Positions 16,016 through 23,964 of a DNA stretch of 41,841 nt are shown here, piece after piece. Every line of letters begins with the position of its first letter. The first letter of the stretch is position 1. A program made the translations under genes and the position numbers. The DNA is from DAIPKP01 sp964539095 (GTDB lineage Bacteria > Synergistota > Synergistia > Synergistales > Aminiphilaceae): positions 1 through 41,841 of the forward strand of contig CAZIFL010000027.1 of the NCBI GenBank assembly GCA_964539095.1, in the 5' to 3' direction. The notes beneath the pieces are model-generated. The model ran no database searches. It was not told the DNA's origin and saw only the letters and a list, made by a program, of their open reading frames with translations.

Positions 16016-16073
16016 CCAGCGCTCACAAAAGTTTTCTCCTCCACGGGCTTAGAAAAATTGCGGTGGGCGCTGG
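16016..16073. terminator. Inverted repeat between convergent regulator and exonuclease genes
   Basis: CCAGCGCTCAC (16016-16026) pairs with GTGGGCGCTGG (16063-16073) with one G-T wobble position. The loop is 36 bases and carries T-rich and A-rich segments. It lies between two convergent stops and may act as a bidirectional terminator. Confidence 0.4.
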
Positions 16074-16126
16074 CGGTTTGTAAAACTCGGGAAACGATCT
16101 CTCCGTACTTTCCATGCCCTTGTAGA

Positions 16127-16918
16127 TTACAAGCCCTCGAACTCCACCACCACTGCGGTGTGATCCGAGGGCTTTTCCAATGCCCGAAGTTCCCGCTCTG
16201 TCCAAGCATTGAGGGAGCGTGCTTCCAGGGCAGGAGTGGCAAGAAGATGGTCGATACGCCAGCCGATATTGCGATGCAGAGCGTCCTTCACCCGGTAATC
16301 CCAGAAAGAATACTCCCCCTCCCCAGGGCGGTGCTTGCGGTAGACATCCCGAAGGCCGAGTCGGGCGATCACCTCTTGAAAAAGCTCCCGAATCTCCTCA
16401 TGAAAACAGACGTGGTCCTGCTTGTTTTTAGGGTTTGTCACGTCCATCTCCGTAGGAGCAACATTCATATCCCCCACCCAGATAAGCGGACGGTTAGCGG
16501 CGCACTCCTCCTGAAGAAGGGCCTCCACCCGGCGAAAGAAGCGCTTCTTGTAGGTATAATCATCGTGATCAATCGCCTTTCCCTGAGGAACGTAGGTGTT
16601 CACCACCCGGATCCCCCCGCAAAGGCCCCGAATGATCCGGGGAGCGTCCTCAGGCTCCTCGCCATCGTTGAACCCGGCTACCACCTCTTCCAGGGGGAGC
16701 CGGCTCGCCAAGGCCACCCCGCTGTAGGATTTCTGCCCCGCAAAGGCCACCCGGTATCCCAGCTCTTCGAAAAAATCCACGGGAAACTCATGATCCTGAA
16801 CCTTGGTCTCCTGAAGAGAGAGCACCTCCACAGGATGCTCCCGAAGCCAGCCTTCCAGTATCTGCAGCCGGGAGCGCACAGAGTTGACGTTAAACGTGGC
16901 AATGCGCAGGGTACTCAT
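16127..16918 (-). CDS. xth: Exodeoxyribonuclease III
   Basis: This 263-residue AP endonuclease / 3'-5' exonuclease belongs to the endonuclease-exonuclease-phosphatase fold and acts in base-excision repair. Visible motifs are the N-terminal RIATFNVNSVRSR, the metal-binding LQETK, NTYVPQG, the catalytic WVGDMNVAP, and the C-terminal WRIDHLLAT and PSDHTAVVVEF. The ATG at 16918 has gaggaggga upstream; a longer frame adds 33 unrelated residues and is rejected. The 215 bases between it and the next minus-strand gene upstream hold nothing I recognise. Confidence 0.95.
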   Translation of the reverse strand: MSTLRIATFNVNSVRSRLQILEGWLREHPVEVLSLQETKVQDHEFPVDFFEELGYRVAFAGQKSYSGVALASRLPLEEVVAGFNDGEEPEDAPRIIRGLCGGIRVVNTYVPQGKAIDHDDYTYKKRFFRRVEALLQEECAANRPLIWVGDMNVAPTEMDVTNPKNKQDHVCFHEEIRELFQEVIARLGLRDVYRKHRPGEGEYSFWDYRVKDALHRNIGWRIDHLLATPALEARSLNAWTERELRALEKPSDHTAVVVEFEGL

Positions 16919-17133
16919 AATACTCCCTCCTCTGTATGAATGTATGAAGTGTATCAAAATCACCATGTACAAAAAGGTCTCTCTGCTTCGCACAATCCTC
17001 CACTCATCAGATATCAACGCAAACCGCTCTCATCCTCCACCTGTTGGAACTCCTCCCGAAAAGCTTCGAGGACGCTGGAGGAGCAGATCACCATTGTACG
17101 CCATTTCGGTCTCTCTGAAGCTGCTGCCAAAGA

Positions 17134-17955
17134 CTATGTGGGATACCGCCGGGCAATGGCAGAGAGGGGAACCCCCCGGAGAAGCTCCTGCCGCTCTGAC
17201 ACATCCGGGAGCATGGATTCGAGAAGAGCGTAAAAGGCACGACTGTGGTTGGGATGAATGAGATGGCAGAGTTCATGCACCATCACCTTCTCAATACAGA
17301 CCTCGGGAGAGGCCGCAAGAAAAAGGCTCATTTTAATCTCTCCTGTTTTGTAACAGCATCTCCCCCAGCTCCCGGTGAGATGGCGTATCCGCATGTCCAG
17401 CCACTTCTTCATTCCCATGGCCTTAAAACGGGGAACATGCCTGCGGAAATAGATATCACAGAGCCGGGTGGCCTCCTGGCGATAGAACTCCCACAGAAGC
17501 TCCTGGACCTTTTCAGGGCGCTCCGGAGAGGGGAGGTTTAGGTAAATAGAGCCGTCCTGAAAGGAAAAGCTCCTGCGAGAGGCCTTCTGAAGCTTTATGG
17601 GGTGGGGCTTTCCAAGGTAGGGATGCTCTTCCCCGTCAACGTAACGACAGAGGGGAAATGAAGACAAGCCCGTAAGCTTGGGAGCCCTGGGGCGATGCTT
17701 TTGAATCCACTCCTTCCTCCCCTGAACCCATTCCTCCGCCTTCTCCCGGGGCATGCTCCAGGGAATGCGAAACTCCACCCATCCCCCCGGTAACATCTGC
17801 ATCGCCATCACCTCAGGGTGATCGTAAAAGCGGCGTATCCGAACGGTACACCCATCCCCTCCTTCGGGAAAGGAATAGAACCACTCCCGGGGTTCCAGGC
17901 GGAGAAGGGGCTTTTTCTGTCTAAAACATTTACTTTTCCCATCTTCTCTCTCCAT
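17134..17955 (-). CDS. YgjP/SprT-type M48-like metallopeptidase (DUF45)
   Basis: This 273-residue protein has the zinc motif HELCHLIHPNHSRAFYALLE near residues 228-247, where the HExxH histidines and the following His are the ligands. It sits at the C-terminal end of the YgjP domain (MRIRHLTGSWGRCCYKTGEIKMS upstream, with the conserved SWGRC). The N-terminal half is beta-rich and typical of the longer family members. The cellular substrate is not established for the family; YgjP-type proteins are often found beside restriction systems, but none is here. Ribosome site aaaggag precedes the ATG. Divergent from the FAD oxidoreductase gene. Confidence 0.87.
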   Translation of the reverse strand: MEREDGKSKCFRQKKPLLRLEPREWFYSFPEGGDGCTVRIRRFYDHPEVMAMQMLPGGWVEFRIPWSMPREKAEEWVQGRKEWIQKHRPRAPKLTGLSSFPLCRYVDGEEHPYLGKPHPIKLQKASRRSFSFQDGSIYLNLPSPERPEKVQELLWEFYRQEATRLCDIYFRRHVPRFKAMGMKKWLDMRIRHLTGSWGRCCYKTGEIKMSLFLAASPEVCIEKVMVHELCHLIHPNHSRAFYALLESMLPDVSERQELLRGVPLSAIARRYPT

Positions 17956-18097
17956 GAATAGCTCCTTTCTTTACATGAAATGACAGTCCAGGAATACTTC
18001 TTCTCCGATGCAAGCACTTTTCCAGACCATAGGCGGGAACTCTCGGATTTGATATCATGATGGAAGAATAGAATCCCACATAAAGAGGTGATGTTGT

Positions 18098-20149
18098 ATG
18101 GTACAGGTACGCAGCAAACATTGTTTTTTCCTTCTCTTTCTCCTTCTCTCCCTTCCGGGAGTTCTCTTCCCAAAGCACCGGGCAGAGGCAGTAACACTTC
18201 CGGAGGAGCATCTTGTCTATGACGTGGTAGTGGTAGGAGCGGGATCCGGAGGAACCATGGCGGCCCTTCAGGCTGCCCGCATGGGAGCCCGGGTAGCCCT
18301 GGTGGAGGAGAGCGGATGGATAGGAGGCCAGATGACGGGTGGGGCGGTCTCCACCATGGATGACGTTCGGCGCAATCGCTCGGGGATCTACGGAGAGCTT
18401 ATCACAAGGGTACGGGAATATTATGCCAAAACCAATACCCCCGTCAACACCTGCTATTGGGGATCCGACACCATCGCCTTCGAGCCCCGGGCGGGGGAGG
18501 AGATTCTCTACCAGATGATTCAGGAAGTTCGGGATACCACCTTTGAAGAGGGTAACAGCAGATCTCAGGGAGTACTCGATGTCTATCTGCACTGCCGCCT
18601 CAAGAAGGCCCTCTCACGAGAGAACCGGTTAGAAGAGATTTCGGTGGAGCAGGATCTCAAGCTGCTGCACTTTCGGGCTTCGGTCTTTATTGATGCCACG
18701 GAGTGCGGGGATCTTCTTCCCCTCACCCCTGCCCGATACCGGGCGGGAAACTCCATCTCCCCCTTCATACGAGAAGAGGCAAACATTCAGGACATCACCT
18801 GGGTGACGGTAATCCGCCATGACCCTTCTGCTTCTCCAGAGCTTCGCCTCACAGAGCCCCCGGCAAACTACGCTGAGGATCTCCCCCGGTTTGAGAATAA
18901 CGTATCCCTTGAGGGAAGAACCTGGCCCAGGGGATACCCGGTGGATCTTCCGAGCTTCAACGCCTACCGGGGGCTGCCGGATCCGGAGAACCCTCTCCCC
19001 ATCGACTGCGGCAAACCCCACACCTGGCAGAATATCAGCAAAACCGGCATGAACTGGGCCAACGATTACCCCGGACGGGGAGGCTACTTTCCCGGGCTTT
19101 CGGTACGCTATCTGGAAGATCGGGAGTACCGCAGAGAGATCGATACCCGGGCACTTCTCCGCACTCTCGCCTTTCTCTACTACTACCAGAACGATCTGGA
19201 ACAGCCCTGGACGGTGGATGTCTCGCAGGAGTTTGACAGGAAGGCTCCCGTGGGCGATCTGCGGACAGGCAGATCCGTACCCAAAGAATACCACGCCGTA
19301 ACATCCCACTTTCCCCCCTTCCCCTACGTTCGTGAGAGCCGGCGTCTCGTGGGGGTAGAGACTCTTACGGTAGATGATCTGGAGCGTAACAAGGAGACAG
19401 GCCGGGCCTACAAGAACTTCCCCACCTCCATCGCCCTGGGAGAGTACCCCGTGGACATTCACGGAAGCCATCTGGACAAGTATATGGAGCACGATCTCGG
19501 AGAGAGTGCCGCAGACTTTCCGGTAAAATGGATTCCCAGCAAGGGGGTCTTCCAGGTTCCTATGGAATGTCTTATCCCAGAGAGTCTTGAGGGACTTCTG
19601 GCAGCGGAAAAAAACATCTCCGTCTCACGCCTGGTAAACGGAGCCACCCGGCTCCAGCCCATCACCATGCTCACAGGACAGGCTGCGGGTGCTCTGGCGG
19701 CGCTTGCGGCGCTGCATGATCTTCCTCCCCGGGAAGTTCCCCCGCTTCTGGTACAGGATGCTCTCTGGGAGGCAAACTCCAGGCTCTCCATGTACAACTA
19801 CCAGGACATCCCCCAGGAACACCCTCTCTGGAAGGCGGTGCAGGATGCCACCCTCTACGGTTATCTTCCGGGGTTGAGCAAATCCTACTTCGGTCTCTTC
19901 CTTCCACTTACGGAACTTCAGGGTGTGGCGATGCTCAACAGCGCGCTGCAAAGCAACCTGACCTCGGAGAATCCTCAAAAGATTCTCTCGAACAGGGATT
20001 TTGCGAATCTTTTTATCGCCGCAGGAGGTTCGCCGGAGACTCTGAAGAGCCTTCCCCTTGTGGACGACGATATTTCCCGGGAAATAACTCTTATCTATGT
20101 TTTTAATGAAAGAATTAGAAGAGCGGCATCTCGAACCGATCACTTATAA
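18098..20149 (+). CDS. Exported FAD-dependent oxidoreductase
   Basis: This 683-residue protein has a signal peptide (about residues 6-31) followed by a classic FAD dinucleotide motif VVVVGAGSGGTMAALQAARM. An acidic residue (VEE) closes the second strand, and SGWIGGQMTGGAVSTMDD follows as in the FAD-dependent oxidoreductase family that includes xanthan lyase-like proteins. A second FAD contact is seen in the RLQPITMLTGQAAGALAALAA segment near residue 510. The last 140 residues form a separate helical region (LYGYLPGLSKSYFG and NRDFANLFIAAGG). The substrate is unknown; export suggests an envelope redox role. Ribosome site agaggtgat precedes the ATG. Divergent from the metallopeptidase gene. Confidence 0.85.
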   Translation: MVQVRSKHCFFLLFLLLSLPGVLFPKHRAEAVTLPEEHLVYDVVVVGAGSGGTMAALQAARMGARVALVEESGWIGGQMTGGAVSTMDDVRRNRSGIYGELITRVREYYAKTNTPVNTCYWGSDTIAFEPRAGEEILYQMIQEVRDTTFEEGNSRSQGVLDVYLHCRLKKALSRENRLEEISVEQDLKLLHFRASVFIDATECGDLLPLTPARYRAGNSISPFIREEANIQDITWVTVIRHDPSASPELRLTEPPANYAEDLPRFENNVSLEGRTWPRGYPVDLPSFNAYRGLPDPENPLPIDCGKPHTWQNISKTGMNWANDYPGRGGYFPGLSVRYLEDREYRREIDTRALLRTLAFLYYYQNDLEQPWTVDVSQEFDRKAPVGDLRTGRSVPKEYHAVTSHFPPFPYVRESRRLVGVETLTVDDLERNKETGRAYKNFPTSIALGEYPVDIHGSHLDKYMEHDLGESAADFPVKWIPSKGVFQVPMECLIPESLEGLLAAEKNISVSRLVNGATRLQPITMLTGQAAGALAALAALHDLPPREVPPLLVQDALWEANSRLSMYNYQDIPQEHPLWKAVQDATLYGYLPGLSKSYFGLFLPLTELQGVAMLNSALQSNLTSENPQKILSNRDFANLFIAAGGSPETLKSLPLVDDDISREITLIYVFNERIRRAASRTDHL

Positions 20150-20223
20150 CATCGCTCCACCCAGATCATTTCAAGTGGTCTCGGTGGAAGAATAGCGTTC
20201 TGTGAAGGTGAGTTACGAGGGCT

Positions 20224-20513
20224 TAGAGCGGTTCTCGTTGCCATGTGACACTATATTAACGGGAGAGCCGGAGCTTGTGTGTCCGGAGGCGCGACATAGT
20301 GGTCGGCGAGTGCTCCCTTTGCGTCGCGGAGAACCTCCTGGTGGCAGGCGGACGTGCCAGCAAGCCGCAGTCGCGCAGCTGGACGGCGCGTCTGTGGCGA
20401 CGGTTCGGAGCAGCAAAGCAAGGGAGCGGTTCGACCACTTTCGGAGCCGAGGGGACACACAAGCGGAGGCTCCGTGAAACAGCACATGACACATTATTTC
20501 TGAAACCGCTCTA
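20224..20513. repeat. Palindromic repeat element, copy C (290 bp, variant ends)
   Basis: The element has TA at both boundaries (20224-20225 and 20512-20513). Terminal inverted repeats TAGAGCGGTT and AACCGCTCTA differ from those of copies A, B and D. The 208-bp core (20265-20472) nevertheless has the same sequence family and the same pairing: GAGCC...GCTTGTGTGTCC with GGACACACAAGC...GGCTC, plus AGTGGTCG/CGACCACT and GCTCCCTT/AAGGGAGC. The same core therefore travels with two kinds of ends. It lies between two convergent genes, just upstream of the DnaA-box cluster. Confidence 0.87.
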
Positions 20514-20665
20514 AACAGGCCTTTATCACCAAACAACATGGAGAGTAAAGGTTGTCTTCTGAAGTTTATATTCAAAAAAACCGTCGCTCTGTTGAAAAAA
20601 TCGTGGAGAATGTGGAAAAGATCCTGTGTATCATGATGGGGGAGGCCTTTCTTTCTGGGGATATC

Positions 20666-20823
20666 CTATCCACTTATGCACATGCACTTGTGGATAACAA
20701 CTCCTCTTAATGCAACCCCCTTTTTATATCCACAACTTCCACATACTTATCCACGGAGAGCAACGCGCGCCTCTCCGGTGTTACCGTATCTTTACAAAGG
20801 TATCTCCACCATTCTGTGGATAA
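20666..20823. other. DnaA-box cluster distant from dnaA
   Basis: In about 160 bases there are two perfect DnaA boxes on the minus strand (20689-20697 and 20815-20823, read TTATCCACA) and a TTATCCACG (20747-20755). Single-mismatch boxes include TTATGCACA (20674-20682) and ATATCCACA (20726-20734), and there is a weaker CTATCCACT. The region lies between convergent genes. Probable roles are DnaA titration or origin control; it could also be a secondary origin. Bases 20514-20665 show no feature beyond A-rich sequence. Confidence 0.72.
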
Positions 20824-20862
20824 AAACCCAGGGTTTCCCACATCTCGGGAAACCCTGGGTTT
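20824..20862. terminator. Bidirectional hairpin terminator
   Basis: A perfect 16-bp stem, AAACCCAGGGTTTCCC with GGGAAACCCTGGGTTT, closes a 7-base loop. T-rich sequence follows on the plus strand and TTTTTATC on the minus strand. It sits 35 bases past the stop of the FCD regulator gene and directly abuts the last DnaA box. Confidence 0.88.
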
Positions 20863-20896
20863 CTTTATATTTTTATTTTTTTCAGATAAGCCTTTT

Positions 20897-21658
20897 TTAT
20901 TCTTCCAGGTTCTTCTCGTTCCTCCGGGCAATCTGCTGCTGTATAAGATCTACAAAGGTGTTGATGTGCGCTATAACTGCCTGTTCTGCCCCTTCAGGAT
21001 CCCTGTTTTGTATCGCCTCGGCAATCTTGAGGTGGTTATCTCCGGAAGCGCTCTCCTGCTGCTCTGCAAGGCTCCAGAGAGCGTTTCGAAGAGCGAGGTT
21101 CTGCCCTATCAGATCCAGTGCGGAGATAAGAAAACTGTTTTTACTCGCATATGCAATAAGGTCGTGAAACTTTTCTCCTAAAGTAGCCACATGGCTGTGG
21201 TGGTGCTGATGTTCCGAGCTGCGTATCACCTCGTCCAGGATCTCTGCATAGGCGATGAGTTCATCGATATCGCGGGCGGAAGCGTTCCGGGCAGCCAGGC
21301 GAACCGCTTCCCGTTCGAGCGCTCTCCGGGCAATAAGGAGATCCAAGAGTTTTTCCGGGCTTTCTTCGTTTACGTCCGCAATGAGATCTGCCGCAATTTT
21401 TCTCTTTTCTCTCTCCCGGATCAGCTCATCCAGCATATCTTCCCCTTTGGGCGAGAGAAGACGCCCTCGGTTGCTATGCTGCTTTATCAGATATCCCTCT
21501 CTCTCCATGGTTACCAAAAGACGGCTTATGGAGGGAGCACTGATCCGAAAACCTTCCCTCTCAAGAATTCCCGCAAGGCTGTTCGAGCCGAGGGGCTTCT
21601 TTGCCAGACGAAGAGCCTTGAGAACACAAAAAAACATCCGCTCCTTTTCTTTGCTCAA
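20897..21658 (-). CDS. Winged-helix / FCD-domain transcriptional regulator
   Basis: This protein has 253 residues. The N-terminal 75 residues form a winged helix that looks like the NrpR/HTH_12 type (FFCVLKALRLAKKPLGSNSLAGIL, SAPSISRLLVTMEREGYL, SNRGRLLSPKGE) rather than the usual GntR helix. The rest is an all-helical FCD ligand domain (LLDLLIARRALEREAVRLAA, then HHHSHVATLGEKFHDLIA with the metal-binding histidines). FCD domains bind carboxylates through a metal. The start is TTG with ggaggaagg 8 bases upstream. It is divergently placed about 690 bp from a TRAP transporter operon, which makes that operon a probable target. Confidence 0.85.
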   Translation of the reverse strand: MSKEKERMFFCVLKALRLAKKPLGSNSLAGILEREGFRISAPSISRLLVTMEREGYLIKQHSNRGRLLSPKGEDMLDELIREREKRKIAADLIADVNEESPEKLLDLLIARRALEREAVRLAARNASARDIDELIAYAEILDEVIRSSEHQHHHSHVATLGEKFHDLIAYASKNSFLISALDLIGQNLALRNALWSLAEQQESASGDNHLKIAEAIQNRDPEGAEQAVIAHINTFVDLIQQQIARRNEKNLEE

Positions 21659-21987
21659 CGGGGATACCTTCCTCCAAAATATGATGTCTTTCCGAATATT
21701 TCATATTTACACTAAGGGCGATCGAAAAAATCTCTTATATCTTATCAAAAATAACAGCAATCCACAAAAGAGCTTTATCTCTTTTGATAAACCGTAAGAG
21801 GCTTGTTCCCCTGAAAAATACTGTTTTTTCAAAATTTCCATATCTCTCATACCGCTCTTCTTCTCAAAAAAAGCTCTGCGTTTTTCTGAAGCCTTTATCC
21901 TGTTTTGAGTAATCTACAGGGATTTTTCACCTTTCTTTGAGAGCATCTCGGGTTTTCTTCGCACTGTTATATTCTTCACAAAGCTTC

Positions 21988-22016
21988 TTGACAAGAGAAT
22001 TTCCATGCGTTAGGCT
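21988..22016 (+). promoter_or_regulatory. Probable promoter of the TRAP transporter operon
   Basis: A perfect -35 TTGACA (21988-21993) lies 17 bp before TAGGCT (22011-22016). A transcript from here would carry a leader of about 325 bases. The stretch 21659-21987 is AT-rich divergent promoter sequence in which nothing else was recognised. Confidence 0.5.
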
Positions 22017-22140
22017 ATCCCAAAAAAGCAATGAAGAAAAATTCCGGCTTATCATTATAAACAAACCGGGGTTTCCACTCTTTACGAAGATTTCCGCCAT
22101 ACGGCGGTTTTTCGGGTTACAGCGCCATTTTACCTGGAGC

Positions 22141-22202
22141 AGCCATCTAGGGTACGCATTCTTGCCGCCGCTCCACAAGAATCTGCCCTGGAGGGCATGG
22201 CT
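22141..22202 (+). ncRNA. Structured leader hairpin upstream of dctP
   Basis: AGCCAT (22141-22146) pairs with ATGGCT (22197-22202). CTAGGG partly pairs with CCCTGGAG, and ATTCTTG (22158-22164) pairs with CAAGAAT (22176-22182), giving one long interrupted hairpin. A smaller CCGCC/GGCGG hairpin lies upstream near 22095. No known riboswitch class was recognised. A cis-regulatory or transcript-stabilising role is inferred. Confidence 0.45.
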
Positions 22203-22348
22203 TAAGAACACCGAAAGGAGGGGTTCCAGAAAAAAGAACGATCACGCGGCTGGAACAGTGCGGAACTTCGGGGGTTTATTTTGCTATTTCTCATCCCTTG
22301 GATTTCTTAGAATCCTTGGGATGCACGGATTGAAGGGGGAAACATCTG

Positions 22349-23353
22349 ATGAAAAGAATTTCGAACCGTAGCACAGTATTGGGAGTACTTCTCTGCGCCT
22401 TTGTGATGCTCTTCGGAACCCTGGCCGATGCGGCTACTCTTACCGCTCATAGCGTCTATTCCGATGCCCACTATCAGGTTCAGGGATTGCATCTCATGGC
22501 AGATCGGGTTAAGGAGCTTACCGGGGGCTCCCTGGAGCTGAATATCATCTCCGGAGGGGCTCTGGGTTATAGAGGCCCGGACCTTCTCCGGGTAGTAGGC
22601 GAGGGACAGCTTGATATCTCCGAGATCGTCTCCACGGGGCTTACCGGTACAAGCCAGATCTTCGGCGTTCGCTCTCTCCCCATGCTGCTCTCGGGTTGGG
22701 AGGATGCCAAACTTTTCAACGATATCGCCCGTCCCTTCTACGAGGAACTCTGCGATAAAGCCGACCAGAAGCTTCTTATCGTCTCCTCCTGGCCCTTTGC
22801 GGATCTCTGGTCGGTAAAGGCAGGGGAGAAGGTGGAAGATCTTAAGGGTCTTAAGGTCCGCACCTACGACCGGAGCGGTGCCCTTCTGGTGGAGGCCTTT
22901 GGAGGAACCCCCCTGGCTCTTCCTCTGGCGGAACTCTACACGGCCTTTTCCACGGGGCTTGTTCAGGCAACCATCAGCTCCGCAGTCTCCGCAAAAGAGA
23001 GCAATATTTACGAGGTGAGCAAGTACCTTATTCCTCTTCAGGTAACGTCCTCTTCGAGCATTGTAACAATCAATAAGGATGCCTGGAACAAGCTTTCGGA
23101 AGAGCAGCAGAACGCCCTGATTCAGGCGGCAGCAGAGACTGAGGCATGGCTCAATGAGAAGGTTGAAGAAGTGGTGGATGAGGATATGGCAGCCATCAAG
23201 GCCGGCAACCCCAAGCTTGAGTTCCTCACCATGTCCCCGGAATTCCGGAAAGAGATCGAGGCCCTGGGTGCCAAGATCGCTGAGGATTTCCTGAACCAGA
23301 ATCCCGAGGCAAAACCCCTCTACGATGCCTTCATGGACGCCAAAAACCAATAG
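22349..23353 (+). CDS. dctP: TRAP transporter solute-binding protein (DctP family)
   Basis: This 334-residue periplasmic binding protein has a signal peptide ending near ADA (residue 28). The DctP-fold features are SGGALGYRGPDLLRVVGEGQ, the central VEDLKGLKVRTYDRSGALLVEAFGG and PLALPLAELYTAFSTGLVQA, where the conserved Arg of VR binds the carboxylate of the ligand in the family. It captures an organic acid or related solute for the downstream membrane subunits. First gene of dctP-dctQ-dctM. A hairpin follows its stop and probably keeps this gene more highly expressed than the membrane genes. The exact substrate is unknown. Confidence 0.95.
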   Translation: MKRISNRSTVLGVLLCAFVMLFGTLADAATLTAHSVYSDAHYQVQGLHLMADRVKELTGGSLELNIISGGALGYRGPDLLRVVGEGQLDISEIVSTGLTGTSQIFGVRSLPMLLSGWEDAKLFNDIARPFYEELCDKADQKLLIVSSWPFADLWSVKAGEKVEDLKGLKVRTYDRSGALLVEAFGGTPLALPLAELYTAFSTGLVQATISSAVSAKESNIYEVSKYLIPLQVTSSSSIVTINKDAWNKLSEEQQNALIQAAAETEAWLNEKVEEVVDEDMAAIKAGNPKLEFLTMSPEFRKEIEALGAKIAEDFLNQNPEAKPLYDAFMDAKNQ

Positions 23354-23407
23354 CAGAGGATAAAAAATTAATAAAATCAACAGAATCAACAGATCCGAGA
23401 AGGCCTA

Positions 23408-23444
23408 GCCCTTCCGGGGTTTCCCCGGAGGGGCCGGGTCTTTT
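23408..23444 (+). terminator. Attenuator hairpin between dctP and dctQ
   Basis: CCCTTCCGGGG pairs with CCCCGGAGGGG around a TTT loop. The stem is followed by CCGGGTCTTTTC. This intergenic partial terminator would give excess binding protein over membrane subunits. Confidence 0.7.
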
Positions 23445-23463
23445 CACAAGGAGCGATGCATAC

Positions 23464-23964
23464 ATGAAAAAATGGATGGACTACCTGGAATCCGTCAACG
23501 TTCTTCTGGGACAGGTGGCGGGGCTCTGCCTCGTGACAAGCTGCATCCTTATTATCGCAGAAATCGCCAATCGCAGCTTTTTCAACAGCACTTTCTATAT
23601 TGTGGATGAATATACGGGATATCTTATGGGGATCAGCAGTTTTCTGGGGCTGGCATATGCAGAGAAACACCACTCCCATATCAGAATGGAGTTCATCGAT
23701 TATCTGGCAAAACGCTTTCCTCTGGTGGTCCGCCTGGCAAAGAGCCTTTGCTATATCCTGGCCATGATCTTCGCTCTCTATCTTCTCATGGTAACTTCCA
23801 AATTCTTTTACGGGTCTTTTATCACCCGTCAGCGTTCCTATCAGGTTTCGGAGACGCTTCTCGCCATCCCCCAGGCCTTTCTCCCTCTGGGGTGCCTGGC
23901 CCTCTTCTTCCAGTACCTGATCAACCTTATTAAGCTTCAGTGGAAAGATGAGGTGCGTGCCTGA
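23464..23964 (+). CDS. dctQ: TRAP transporter small membrane subunit (DctQ family)
   Basis: This 166-residue protein has four hydrophobic helices, the DctQ pattern. The first is around LGQVAGLCLVTSCILIIAEIANR and the middle contains EYTGYLMGISSFLGLAYAEKHHSHIRMEF, which matches the conserved DctQ segment. It forms the membrane complex with DctM, and sodium-coupled import of the DctP-bound solute is typical of the family. Ribosome site aaggag lies about 10 bases before the ATG. Its TGA stop overlaps the dctM ATG by one base, so translation is coupled. Confidence 0.93.
   Translation: MKKWMDYLESVNVLLGQVAGLCLVTSCILIIAEIANRSFFNSTFYIVDEYTGYLMGISSFLGLAYAEKHHSHIRMEFIDYLAKRFPLVVRLAKSLCYILAMIFALYLLMVTSKFFYGSFITRQRSYQVSETLLAIPQAFLPLGCLALFFQYLINLIKLQWKDEVRA

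Noticed and set aside
20666..20823. Calling the distal DnaA-box cluster the primary oriC
   Set aside because: There is no gene-strand switch there, it lies between convergent genes, and the dnaA-adjacent cluster with an AT-rich element is a better candidate.
21927..22211. 94-codon minus-strand frame in the TRAP divergent region
   Set aside because: It covers the structured leader hairpin and the promoter on the other strand; its composition is unlike a protein.
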